Part shown: positions 27,490 through 36,059 of the stretch, piece by piece
Layout: each line of letters starts with the position of its first letter
Position numbering within the stretch: position 1 is the first letter of the stretch
NCBI RefSeq assembly: GCF_900101545.1
Contig: NZ_FMZU01000002.1
Span: 186,001-250,000 of the forward strand
Length of the DNA: 64,000 nucleotides
Direction of reading: 5' to 3'
Source: Variovorax sp. CF079
GTDB lineage: Bacteria; Pseudomonadota; Gammaproteobacteria; Burkholderiales; Burkholderiaceae_C
Notes under the pieces: generated by a model
The model's database searches: none
What the model was told of the DNA's origin: nothing
What the model saw: only the letters and a program-made list of their open reading frames with translations
Program-made: the position numbers and the translations under genes

Positions 27490-28293
27490 ATGGACGAACC
27501 CCTGGTACGCATCACACAGTCTGGCGCCGTGCGCACGCTCCAGCTCAACCGGCCGGAAGCGCTCAACAGCTTCAACTCCCAACTGCATGCCGCGCTCATG
27601 GCGGCGCTCGACGAGGCGGCGGCCGACAGTGCCGTGCGCTGCGTGGTGCTCGGCGGCGCAGGGCGTGCCTTCTGCGCCGGCCAGGACCTGGCCGACCCGA
27701 TGGTCGCGCCCGACTACACGCCCGGTGCGCCGCCCAAGGACCTGGCCCACGTCATCGAATCGCTCTACGCACCGCTGGTGCTGCGCCTGCGCTCGATGCC
27801 GGTGCCGGTGATCGCCGAGGTCCACGGCGTCGCAGCCGGTGCGGGCGCCAACCTCGCGCTGGCCTGCGATCTCGTCGTGGCCGGGCGCTCCGCGAGCTTC
27901 ATCCAGGCCTTTACCAAGATCGGGCTGGTGCCCGACACCGGCGGCAGCTGGCTGCTGCCGCGGCTCGTGGGCCAAGCGCGTGCGCTCGGCCTCGCCCTGC
28001 TGGGCGAGAAGCTGCCGGCCGCCGAGGCCGCCCAGATGGGCCTGATCTGGAAGTGCGTGGAAGACGCCGAGCTGGCGCTCACGGTCGAGACCCTGGCCAC
28101 GCGCCTGGCCGACATGCCGATTGCCGCACTGGTCGCCACGCGCCAGGCGCTGGCCGATGCGCAGCAGCTCGATCTGGAGTCCGCGCTCGCGATGGAAGCC
28201 AGGCTGCAAGGCGGCCTCGGTGCCGCCAACGACTACCGCGAGGGCGTCGAAGCCTTCCGCGCCAAGCGCCCGCCGCGCTTCACCGACCGCTGA
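27490..28293 (+). CDS. paaG: Ring-1,2-epoxyphenylacetyl-CoA isomerase (enoyl-CoA hydratase family)
   Basis: 267 residues of the crotonase fold. Oxyanion-hole segments are RAFCAGQDLAD and EVHGVAAGAGANLALACD; FIQAFTKIGLVPDTGGSW carries the acidic residue used by PaaG. It isomerises the epoxide made by PaaABCE to oxepin-CoA. ATG 27490 starts where homology begins; the open frame upstream crosses the promoter. First gene of the plus-strand paa operon, followed 12 bp later by paaI. A paaF homologue is possible but context and the QDL motif favour PaaG. Confidence 0.9.
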   Translation: MDEPLVRITQSGAVRTLQLNRPEALNSFNSQLHAALMAALDEAAADSAVRCVVLGGAGRAFCAGQDLADPMVAPDYTPGAPPKDLAHVIESLYAPLVLRLRSMPVPVIAEVHGVAAGAGANLALACDLVVAGRSASFIQAFTKIGLVPDTGGSWLLPRLVGQARALGLALLGEKLPAAEAAQMGLIWKCVEDAELALTVETLATRLADMPIAALVATRQALADAQQLDLESALAMEARLQGGLGAANDYREGVEAFRAKRPPRFTDR

Positions 28294-28305
28294 GGAGTTC
28301 CGTCG

Positions 28306-28743
28306 ATGAGCGAGACCCATCCCCAACACACCGCCGAACGCGTGCGCGATGCCATGTTCGCCAACGACCGCGCCGTGCGCGGTCTCGGCATGGAGGTCGA
28401 GGCCATCGGGCCTGGCCGCGCCGACATCGCCATGACCGTGCGCGAAGACATGCTCAACGGCCACGACATCTGCCACGGCGGCTTCATCTCGACCCTGGCC
28501 GATTCGGCCTTCGCCTATGCCTGCAACTCCTACAACGAGGTGACCGTCGCCTCGGGATTCGGCATCGATTTCGTCGCGCCGGCGCGCCACGGCGACCGGC
28601 TGGTCGCGCGCTGCGTCGAAGTGTCGAAGGCGGGCCGCATGGGCGTCTACGACACCGAGGTCCTGAACCAGCGCGGCGAGCGGATCGCGGTATTCCGCGG
28701 ACGCTCCTACACGATCAAAGGCAAGCCCGTCGTTGCGGCTTGA
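28306..28743 (+). CDS. paaI: Hydroxyphenylacetyl-CoA thioesterase PaaI
   Basis: 145 residues, hotdog fold. NGHDICHGGFISTLADSAFA contains the HGG-x-x-x-x-LAD active-site segment of PaaI thioesterases. It hydrolyses dead-end aryl-CoA esters and protects the CoA pool during phenylacetate growth. TGAGGAG between paaG stop and ATG 28306 is a good ribosome site; operon position between paaG and paaK fits. Confidence 0.93.
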   Translation: MSETHPQHTAERVRDAMFANDRAVRGLGMEVEAIGPGRADIAMTVREDMLNGHDICHGGFISTLADSAFAYACNSYNEVTVASGFGIDFVAPARHGDRLVARCVEVSKAGRMGVYDTEVLNQRGERIAVFRGRSYTIKGKPVVAA

Positions 28744-28761
28744 AGAGAAGGAGACACCCCC

Positions 28762-30081
28762 ATGCCCGTTCAACGCCCGGCACCCGGCGACCTCGAGGCG
28801 ATCGAGAAGGCCAGTCGCGACGAGATCGCCGCGCTGCAGCTGCAGCGCCTGCAGTCCAGCCTGCGGCGCGCCTACGACAAGGTGCCGCACTACCGCAAGG
28901 CCTTCGATGAAAAAGGCGTGCACCCCGGCGACCTCAAGCAATTGAGCGACCTCGCGAAGTTTCCGTTCACCGTCAAGAAGGACTTGCGCGACAACTACCC
29001 CTTCGGCCTCTTCGCCGTGCCGCGAGAACAGGTCGCGCGCATCCATGCGTCTTCCGGCACCACCGGCAAGCCGACGGTGGTGGGCTACACCTTGAAGGAC
29101 ATCGACAACTGGGCCGACCTGGTGGCGCGCTCGATCCGCGCGGCGGGCGGACGGCCCGGCGACATCGTGCACGTGGCCTACGGCTACGGCCTCTTCACCG
29201 GCGGACTGGGCGCGCACTACGGCGCCGAGCGCGCGGGCTGCACCGTGATCCCGATGTCGGGCGGCCAGACCGAGAAGCAAGTGCAGCTGATCCGCGACCT
29301 TCGGCCCGACATCATCATGGTCACGCCCAGCTACATGCAGGTGATCATCGAGGAGTTTCAGCGCCAGGGGCTGGACCCGCGCGAGAACTCGCTCAAGGTC
29401 GGCATCTTCGGCGCCGAACCATGGACCGAGGCGATGCGCCGCGAGATCGAGGCCAAGGGCGGCATGGACGCGGTCGACATCTACGGCCTCTCGGAAGTGA
29501 TGGGTCCCGGCGTCGCCAGCGAGTGCATCGAGAGCAAGGACGGGCCCGTGGTCTGGGAAGACCATTTCTATCCCGAGATCATCGATCCCGAGACCGGCAA
29601 GGTGCTGCCGGACGGCGAAGAGGGCGAGCTCGTCTTCACCTCGCTGACCAAGGAAGCGCTGCCCATCGTGCGCTACCGCACGCGCGACCTCACGCGCCTC
29701 TTGCCGCCCACCTCGCGCAGCTTCCGCCGCATGGGAAAGATCGTCGGGCGCAGCGACGACATGCTGATCATCCGCGGCGTCAACGTGTTCCCGACGCAGA
29801 TCGAGGAGATCGTGCTCGCGCACGAGAAGCTCTCGGGCCAGTACCTGATCAAGGTCGGGCGCGAGGGCCATCTCGACAGCGTGGAGCTGCATTGCGAAGT
29901 GCAGGCCGGCGCCGGCGACCTCGGCGACGCCGAACGCGAGCAGATCGCGCAATGGGTGCAGCAGCGCGTGAAGACCATGGTCGGCATCTCGACCACCGTG
30001 CTGGTGAAACGCCCCGACTCGATCGAACGCACGCTGACCGGCAAGGCCCGGCGCGTGGTCGACGAGCGCCCCAAGACCTGA
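28762..30081 (+). CDS. paaK: Phenylacetate-CoA ligase
   Basis: 439 residues, the normal size. AMP-forming ligase motifs: ASSGTTGKPT at residues 96-105, YGLSEVMGPG near 240, RTRDLTRLLP near 310 and the C-terminal lysine region TLTGKARRVVDERPK. It activates phenylacetate with CoA and ATP, the first step of the pathway. AGAAGGAGA lies 10 nt before ATG 28762. Confidence 0.96.
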   Translation: MPVQRPAPGDLEAIEKASRDEIAALQLQRLQSSLRRAYDKVPHYRKAFDEKGVHPGDLKQLSDLAKFPFTVKKDLRDNYPFGLFAVPREQVARIHASSGTTGKPTVVGYTLKDIDNWADLVARSIRAAGGRPGDIVHVAYGYGLFTGGLGAHYGAERAGCTVIPMSGGQTEKQVQLIRDLRPDIIMVTPSYMQVIIEEFQRQGLDPRENSLKVGIFGAEPWTEAMRREIEAKGGMDAVDIYGLSEVMGPGVASECIESKDGPVVWEDHFYPEIIDPETGKVLPDGEEGELVFTSLTKEALPIVRYRTRDLTRLLPPTSRSFRRMGKIVGRSDDMLIIRGVNVFPTQIEEIVLAHEKLSGQYLIKVGREGHLDSVELHCEVQAGAGDLGDAEREQIAQWVQQRVKTMVGISTTVLVKRPDSIERTLTGKARRVVDERPKT

Positions 30082-30093
30082 AAGGAAAGCGTC

Positions 30094-31104
30094 ATGTACA
30101 CCCAAGCCATGGACACCATGGGCAAGGAATCCGGCGACGGCAAGAAGGTCGTCCGGTCGGCGGAGGAAATGGTTCTCGAGCAGCGCTTCGACGAACGCAT
30201 CGATGCCGGCGGCTTCATCGAGGCCAAGGACTGGATGCCCGAGCACTACCGCAAGACGCTGGTGCGCCAGATCAGCCAGCATGCGCATTCCGAGATCGTC
30301 GGCATGCTGCCCGAAGGCAACTGGATCAGCCGCGCGCCCACGCTCAAGCGCAAGGCCATCCTCTTGGCCAAGGTGCAGGACGAGGGCGGCCACGGCCTGT
30401 ACCTCTATGCTGCGGCCGAGACGCTCGGCACCAGCCGCGACCAGATGCTCGATGCGCTGCACACGGGAAAGGCCAAGTACAGCTCGATCTTCAACTACCC
30501 CACGCTGACCTGGGCCGACATGGGCACCATCGGCTGGCTGGTCGACGGCGCGGCGATCATGAACCAGGTGCCGATCTGTCGCTGCTCCTACGCGCCCTAT
30601 GCGCGCGCGATGATCCGCATCTGCCGCGAGGAGAGCTTTCACCAGCGCCAGGGCTACGAGGCGCTGCTCACGATGATGCAGCACGGCACCGAGGCGCAGA
30701 AGGCCATGGTGCAGGACGCGGTGAACCGCTGGTGGTGGCCGTCCGTGATGATGTTCGGCCCGCCCGACGAGCAGTCGCCCAACAGTGCGCAATCGATGCG
30801 CTGGGGCATCAAGCGCTTCTCCAACGACGACCTGCGCCAGAAGTTCATCGATGCCGCGGTCGAACAGGCCAAGGTGCTCGGCGTGACCTTGCCCGACCCC
30901 GATCTCAAGTGGAACGAGGAGCGCCAGGCGCACGACCACGGGCCGATCGACTGGAGCGAGTTCTGGCGCGTGATCGGCGGCGACGGCCCGTGCAACCGCG
31001 AACGCCTCGGCGCCCGCGTGAAGGCCTGGGAAGAGGGCGCCTGGGTGCGCGAAGCGGCGCTGGCGCATGCGCGAAAACAGGCTCACCTGAAGGAGGCCGC
31101 ATGA
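30094..31104 (+). CDS. paaA: Phenylacetyl-CoA epoxidase, catalytic subunit A
   Basis: 336 residues of the ferritin-like di-iron fold. Iron ligands fit E97-x2-H100 ([11 protein letters not shown]) and E180-x2-H183 ([13 protein letters not shown]). With PaaC, PaaB and the reductase PaaE it epoxidises the ring of phenylacetyl-CoA. AAAGGAAAG precedes ATG 30094. Its stop overlaps paaB by ATGA. Confidence 0.96.
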   Translation: MYTQAMDTMGKESGDGKKVVRSAEEMVLEQRFDERIDAGGFIEAKDWMPEHYRKTLVRQISQHAHSEIVGMLPEGNWISRAPTLKRKAILLAKVQDEGGHGLYLYAAAETLGTSRDQMLDALHTGKAKYSSIFNYPTLTWADMGTIGWLVDGAAIMNQVPICRCSYAPYARAMIRICREESFHQRQGYEALLTMMQHGTEAQKAMVQDAVNRWWWPSVMMFGPPDEQSPNSAQSMRWGIKRFSNDDLRQKFIDAAVEQAKVLGVTLPDPDLKWNEERQAHDHGPIDWSEFWRVIGGDGPCNRERLGARVKAWEEGAWVREAALAHARKQAHLKEAA

Positions 31105-31391
31105 CAACCGATCAAGAGTGGCCGCTGTGGGAAGTGTTCGTGCGCAGCAAGGCGGGCCTGGACCACAAGCATTGCGGCAGCCTGCACGCGCCCGACCCCA
31201 AGATGGCGCTGCAGATGGCGCGCGACGTCTACACCCGGCGCCAGGAAGGCGTGAGCGTGTGGGTGGTGCGCTCCGACCAGATCGTGGCCAGCGATCCGGG
31301 CGACAAGGACATGTTCTTCGATCCGGCGGAAGACAAGGTCTACCGCCATCCCACCTTCTACGTGCTGCCCAAGTCCGTCGACCACATGTGA
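31101..31391 (+). CDS. paaB: Phenylacetyl-CoA epoxidase subunit B
   Basis: 96 residues, the standard size. [20 protein letters not shown] and the end [11 protein letters not shown] are family hallmarks. It bridges PaaAC units in the epoxidase. Start ATG 31101, with AAGGAGG upstream, overlaps the paaA stop. Confidence 0.96.
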   Translation: MTTDQEWPLWEVFVRSKAGLDHKHCGSLHAPDPKMALQMARDVYTRRQEGVSVWVVRSDQIVASDPGDKDMFFDPAEDKVYRHPTFYVLPKSVDHM

Positions 31392-31401
31392 ACTGAGGCC
31401 C

Positions 31402-32175
31402 ATGCAAGCATCCATCGAACTCGACCGCAGCCCCGCCGTGCAGTACCTGCTGCGCATCGCCGACACCTGCCTGATCCTGGCCCAACGCCTTGGCGAGTGG
31501 TGCGGCCACGCGCCGGCGCTCGAAGAAGACATCGCCATGAGCAACATGGCGCTCGATCTCGTAGGCCAGGCGCGTGCGCTGCTCACCCGGGCCGGCCAGA
31601 TCGAAGGCCGCGCGCATGACGAAGACCAGCTCGCCTTCCTGCGCGACGAGCGCGACTATTTCAATCTCACGCTGGTTGAGCTGCCGCGCGGCGACTTCGC
31701 CTTCAGCGTGCTGCGCAACGCGATGGTCGCGACGCTGCTCAAGCTGCTGTGGGAGCGCCTGGCATCGTCGAGCGACGAGGAGGTCGCCGCCATCGCGGGC
31801 AAGGCGATCAAGGAAGCGCGCTACCACCAGCAGCATTCGGCCGACTGGGTGGTGCGCCTGGGCGACGGCACGGACGAATCGCATGCGCGCATGGAGGCTG
31901 CGCTGAAGGAGCTGTGGCGCTTCGTGCCCGAACTGTTCGCCTCGGACGCCGTGGGCGAGGAAGCCAGCGCCAGCGGCCTGGGCCCGGCGTGGGCGGTGTT
32001 GCGCGAAGCCTGGTTCGCCGAGATGGGCGCCGTGCTCGACGAGGCCACGCTCGTGCCGCCGGCCGAGTCGGCCTTCCTGAGCACGGGCAAGCACGGCGTG
32101 CACAGCGAGCACATGGGCTACATCCTGGCCGAGATGCAGCATCTGCAGCGCGCTTATCCAGGGGGTGTATGGTGA
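31402..32175 (+). CDS. paaC: Phenylacetyl-CoA epoxidase structural subunit C
   Basis: 257 residues, related to PaaA but lacking the full set of iron ligands, as normal for PaaC. EDIAMSNMALDLVGQARALL and the GKHGVHSEHMGYILAEMQHL end are characteristic. It pairs with PaaA. The end overlaps paaD by 7 nt. Confidence 0.95.
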   Translation: MQASIELDRSPAVQYLLRIADTCLILAQRLGEWCGHAPALEEDIAMSNMALDLVGQARALLTRAGQIEGRAHDEDQLAFLRDERDYFNLTLVELPRGDFAFSVLRNAMVATLLKLLWERLASSSDEEVAAIAGKAIKEARYHQQHSADWVVRLGDGTDESHARMEAALKELWRFVPELFASDAVGEEASASGLGPAWAVLREAWFAEMGAVLDEATLVPPAESAFLSTGKHGVHSEHMGYILAEMQHLQRAYPGGVW

Positions 32176-32693
32176 ATGTTGCCGCCTTCGCCCCGACGCG
32201 ATGCGAGCAGGCGTGGGAGGTGCTCGGCACCGTGCTCGATCCCGAAGTGCCGGCCCTTTCGGTGTGCGATCTCGGCATCGTGCGCGACGTGATCGAGCGC
32301 GGCGATGCACTCGAAGTCGTGCTGACGCCGACCTACTCCGGCTGCCCCGCTACCGAAGTGATCGAGCGCGACGTGCTCGAAGCCATCGAGAAAGCAGGCC
32401 TCGGTCCGGCCCATGTCACGCTGCAGCGTGCGCCGGCCTGGACCACCGACTGGATCAGCGCGGAAGGCCGGCGCAAGCTCTCCGAATACGGCATTGCACC
32501 GCCCGGACCGGTGGCGCCGGGCGATGCCGTCCCGATCCGCATCTTCGGACGCGGGACCGGCGCGGCCGTTGCCTGCCCGCGCTGCGGCAGCCGGCACACC
32601 GAACGCCTGTCTGCCTTCGGCGCCACCGCCTGCAAGTCGCTCTACCGCTGCCTTGCCTGCCGCGAACCGTTCGAACACTTCAAGCCGATATGA
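32169..32693 (+). CDS. paaD: PaaD, FeS-assembly-like factor for the epoxidase
   Basis: 174 residues. The N-terminal MIP18/DUF59 domain shows DPEVPALSVCDLGIV and TPTYSGCPATEVI; the C-terminus is a zinc ribbon, CPRCGS...CKSLYRCLAC. PaaD is needed for epoxidase activity, probably by supplying the iron-sulphur centre of PaaE. ATG 32169 is used (7-nt overlap with paaC); GTG 32172 is an alternative. ATGA overlap with paaE. Confidence 0.95.
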   Translation: MVNVAAFAPTRCEQAWEVLGTVLDPEVPALSVCDLGIVRDVIERGDALEVVLTPTYSGCPATEVIERDVLEAIEKAGLGPAHVTLQRAPAWTTDWISAEGRRKLSEYGIAPPGPVAPGDAVPIRIFGRGTGAAVACPRCGSRHTERLSAFGATACKSLYRCLACREPFEHFKPI

Positions 32694-33772
32694 GCGTCAT
32701 CTTCCACCCCCTGCGCGTGCGCAGGATCGAGCCCGACACCTCCGAGGCCGTGATCGTCTCCTTCGACGTGCCGGAGGAATTGCGCGAGGTCTTCGGCTTC
32801 ACGCAGGGCCAGTACCTCACGCTGCGCAAGGAGATCGACGGCCAGGACCTGCGGCGCTCCTATTCGATCTGCGCCGGCGTCGACGACGGCGAGCTGCGCG
32901 TCGGCGTGCGCAAGGTACAGGGCGGCACCTTCTCCAACTGGATCAACAGCGCGCTCCAGCCGGGCGACACGCTGCAGGTCATGGCGCCGGAGGGGCGCTT
33001 CTTCGTGCCGATCGAGCCCGAGGCTCACCGCCACCACGTGGGCATCGCGGGCGGCAGCGGCATCACGCCCATCCTCTCGATCATGAAGACCGTGCTGGCG
33101 CGCGAGCCCTTCGCCCGCTTCACGCTGATCTACGGCAACCGCTCACTCAAGTCCACGATGTTCAAGGAGGAGATCGAGGACCTCAAGAACCGCTACATGA
33201 CGCGGGTCGCGCTGCAGCACGTGTTCTCCGACGAGCACACCGACGTGCCGATCAACATGGGCGTGATGAACCGCGAGAAGATCGCCGAGTTCCTCGAAGG
33301 CCTGGTGCCCGCCGGGCAGATCGACCACGTCTACATCTGCGGGCCCTTCCAGATGAACGACGAGGCCGAGGCGGCACTGCTCGCGGCCGGCGTGCCCGAG
33401 GAGCGCATCCATATCGAGCGCTTCGGCATCGCCCAACCCGCCGGGCCGGTCGGCGCCGTGGTGCACGAGGCGCAGCCCGGCGATGCCGAGCAGGCGCGCA
33501 TCACCATCGTGCGCGACGGACTCAGCCGCGAAATCCCGTTCGCCAAGGGCCAGCCGAGTATCCTCGACGCCGCCTCTTCGGCGGGCCTGGAGGTGCCGTA
33601 TTCATGCACCTCGGGCGTGTGCGGCACCTGCCGTGCCAAGCTGCTGGAAGGGGAAGTGCGGATGGAGCGCAACTTCGCGCTCGACAAGAATGAGGTGGCG
33701 GGCGGCTTCATCCTGACCTGCCAGGCGCATCCCTTGACCGAGCGCGTGGTGTTGTCCTTCGACGAACGCTGA
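32690..33772 (+). CDS. paaE: Phenylacetyl-CoA epoxidase reductase subunit
   Basis: 360 residues: ferredoxin-NADP reductase-type FAD domain (RRSYSIC near residue 59), NADPH domain (GGSGITPI near 120) and a C-terminal plant-type 2Fe-2S ferredoxin with CTSGVCGTC and a final Cys in FILTCQAHP. It passes electrons from NADPH to the PaaA di-iron site. Start ATG 32690 overlaps paaD. Last paa gene in this operon; paaF, paaH and paaJ are absent from the window. Confidence 0.96.
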   Translation: MSVIFHPLRVRRIEPDTSEAVIVSFDVPEELREVFGFTQGQYLTLRKEIDGQDLRRSYSICAGVDDGELRVGVRKVQGGTFSNWINSALQPGDTLQVMAPEGRFFVPIEPEAHRHHVGIAGGSGITPILSIMKTVLAREPFARFTLIYGNRSLKSTMFKEEIEDLKNRYMTRVALQHVFSDEHTDVPINMGVMNREKIAEFLEGLVPAGQIDHVYICGPFQMNDEAEAALLAAGVPEERIHIERFGIAQPAGPVGAVVHEAQPGDAEQARITIVRDGLSREIPFAKGQPSILDAASSAGLEVPYSCTSGVCGTCRAKLLEGEVRMERNFALDKNEVAGGFILTCQAHPLTERVVLSFDER

Positions 33773-33806
33773 AGCGGCCGCAACCTTTTAACCAACGGAG
33801 ACCTTC

Positions 33807-34958
33807 ATGAAATCATTCACCCGCCTCGGCGTGGCGCTCCTGTGCGCCATGGCCTTTGCCGCGCAGGCCGACGTCAACGTCGGCGTCACGCTGTCGGCGA
33901 CGGGCCCGGCCGCTTCGCTCGGCATCCCCGAGAAGAACACCATCGGCCTGATGCCCAAGACCATCGGCGGCCAGAAGATCAACTACATCGTGCTCGACGA
34001 CGCATCCGACACCACCGCGGCGGTGTCGAACACGCGCAAGCTGATCAGCGAGAACAAGGTCGACATCGTGATCGGATCGACCGTCACGCCCAACTCGCTG
34101 GCCATGATCGACGTGGTGGCCGAAGAGAAGGTCCCGATGATCTCGATGGCGGCCTCGGCGCGCATCGTCGAGCCCGTGGACGAGAAGCGCAAGTGGGTCT
34201 TCAAGACGCCGCAGAACGACATCATGATGTCGCTCGCCATCGCCGAGCACATGGCGGCCAACGGCGTCAAGACGGTCGGCTTCATCGGCTTCTCCGACGC
34301 CTACGGCGAAGGCTGGTTCCAGGAGTTCGGCAAGGCCGCCGCGCTCAAGAAGCTGCAGGTGACGGCGAACGAGCGCTACGCGCGCAGCGACACCTCGGTC
34401 ACCGGCCAGACGCTGAAGCTGATCTCTGCCAAGCCCGATGCGGTGCTGATCGCCGGCTCCGGCACGCCGGCCGCGCTGCCGCAGAAGACGCTCAAGGAGC
34501 GCGGCTATGCCGGAAAGATCTACCAGACCCACGGCGTCGCGAACGCCGACTTCCTGCGCGTCGGCGGCAAGGACGTCGAAGGCACGCTGCTGCCCTCCGG
34601 CCCGATGCTGGTGGCGGCGCAACTGCCCGATTCGCATCCGCTGAAGAAGTCGGCGCTGGCCTACGTCAACGCCTACGAGGCGGCCAACGGCAAGGGCAGC
34701 GTCTCGACCTTCGGCGGCCACGCCTGGGATGCAGGCCTGCTGATGAGCGCCGCGATTCCGGCCGCGCTCAAGAAGGCGCAGCCCGGCACGCCGGCTTTCC
34801 GCGCCGCCTTGCGCGACGCGCTCGAGTCGGTGAAGGACGTTCCCGGCGCCCATGGCATCTTCACCATGTCGCCCACGGACCATCTGGGTCTGGACCAGCG
34901 CGCGCGCGTGATGGTCAAGATCGAGAACGGCACCTGGAAATACCAGCCTCAAGACTGA
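33807..34958 (+). CDS. Branched-chain-type ABC importer, substrate-binding protein
   Basis: 383 residues with a signal peptide (cleavage after AFAAQA, residue 21) and a LivK-type type I periplasmic-binding fold (VNVGVTLSATGPAASLGIPEK; SDAYGEGWFQEFGKA). Such proteins bind amino acids, aromatic acids or other small carboxylates. It begins 35 bp after paaE with CGGAGA at the ribosome site, so it may be co-transcribed with paa genes and import phenylacetate or a related acid. That link is inference from position. Confidence 0.9.
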   Translation: MKSFTRLGVALLCAMAFAAQADVNVGVTLSATGPAASLGIPEKNTIGLMPKTIGGQKINYIVLDDASDTTAAVSNTRKLISENKVDIVIGSTVTPNSLAMIDVVAEEKVPMISMAASARIVEPVDEKRKWVFKTPQNDIMMSLAIAEHMAANGVKTVGFIGFSDAYGEGWFQEFGKAAALKKLQVTANERYARSDTSVTGQTLKLISAKPDAVLIAGSGTPAALPQKTLKERGYAGKIYQTHGVANADFLRVGGKDVEGTLLPSGPMLVAAQLPDSHPLKKSALAYVNAYEAANGKGSVSTFGGHAWDAGLLMSAAIPAALKKAQPGTPAFRAALRDALESVKDVPGAHGIFTMSPTDHLGLDQRARVMVKIENGTWKYQPQD

Positions 34959-35030
34959 CCTTCAACCGGAGCGTGCGTGCGAGCGCGTACGCGGGCCGGG
35001 GGCCTGCGTGCGCCACGCCGGAGTGGATGC

Positions 35031-36059
35031 ATGGACATGCAAATCGCCCTGATACTGGGGCAGGACGGTATCGTGAACGGGGCGATCTACGGGCTCATGG
35101 CGCTGGCGCTGGTGCTCGTGTTCTCGGTCACCCGCGTCATCTTCATTCCCCAGGGCGAGTTCGTCGCCTTCAGCGCCCTGTCGGTGGTTGCCTTGCAGGC
35201 CGGCCGCGTGCCGGCCACGCTGTGGCTGCTGGTGGCGCTGGCCGTGATGGCGCTGGTGGTGGAGCTGTGGCGATGGAAGCGGGGTGCCGCGGTCGACTGG
35301 GCATCGACGCTCGCCTGGTGCGTGGTGCTGCCGCTGGTGGCTTGCGCGCTGGTGCTGCTGCTGCGCCCGGAATCGCTGGTGATGCAGACGTTGACGGCGC
35401 TCGCGGTGATCGTGCCGCTCGGCCCGCTGCTCTATCGGCTGGCCTACCGGCCGCTGGCCGATGCCACCGTGCTCACGCTCTTGATCGTATCGGTGGCGCT
35501 GCACGGTGTGCTGGTCGGCCTGGGCCTGCTCTTCTTCGGCGCCGAGGGTTCGCGCACGCCGGCCTTCTCGGACCTGCGGCTCGACCTCGGCGGCGTGGCG
35601 TTGACGGGCCAATCGCTGGTGGTGGTCGCGGTCACCGCCGCGCTGGTGGTGCTGATGTTTCTTTTCTTCGAACGCTCGATCGTCGGCAAGGCGCTGCGCG
35701 CCACCGCGATCAACCGCGTCGGCGCGCGGCTGATGGGCATTCCCACCGGCCTCTCGGGTGACCTGAGCTTCGCGCTGGCGGCGGCGATCGGCGCGGTCTC
35801 GGGCCTCCTGATCGCGCCGCTGACCACCATCTACTACGACACCGGCTTCCTGATCGGCCTCAAGGGCTTCGTGGCTGCCATCGTCGGCGGCCTGGCCAGC
35901 TATCCGCTGGCGCTCGTGGGCGCGCTGATCGTGGGCCAGCTCGAGGCCTTCTCCTCCTTCTGGGCCAGCGCCTTCAAGGAGGTCTTCGTCTTCACGCTGA
36001 TCATCCCGGTGCTCTGGTGGCGCTCGCTGAGCAGCCGCCATGTGGAGGACGAGGAATGA
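35031..36059 (+). CDS. Branched-chain-type ABC importer, LivH-like permease
   Basis: 342 residues, about 8-9 spans. The family begins with DGIVNGAIYGLMALALVLVF, seen here near residue 12, and has the GKALRAT...GVGARLMGI-type loop (GKALRATAINRVGARLMGI). It is longer than typical LivH (about 290), with an extra hydrophobic stretch near residues 60-125. ATG 35031 has CGGAG 7 nt upstream. ATGA overlap with the next gene. Confidence 0.9.
   Translation: MDMQIALILGQDGIVNGAIYGLMALALVLVFSVTRVIFIPQGEFVAFSALSVVALQAGRVPATLWLLVALAVMALVVELWRWKRGAAVDWASTLAWCVVLPLVACALVLLLRPESLVMQTLTALAVIVPLGPLLYRLAYRPLADATVLTLLIVSVALHGVLVGLGLLFFGAEGSRTPAFSDLRLDLGGVALTGQSLVVVAVTAALVVLMFLFFERSIVGKALRATAINRVGARLMGIPTGLSGDLSFALAAAIGAVSGLLIAPLTTIYYDTGFLIGLKGFVAAIVGGLASYPLALVGALIVGQLEAFSSFWASAFKEVFVFTLIIPVLWWRSLSSRHVEDEE

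Noticed and set aside
27472..32310. A 1612-codon open frame on the minus strand across the paa operon
   Set aside because: It is the antisense shadow of paaG to paaC; the product is His/Arg/Ala-rich without any domain, as GC-rich third positions remove stops.
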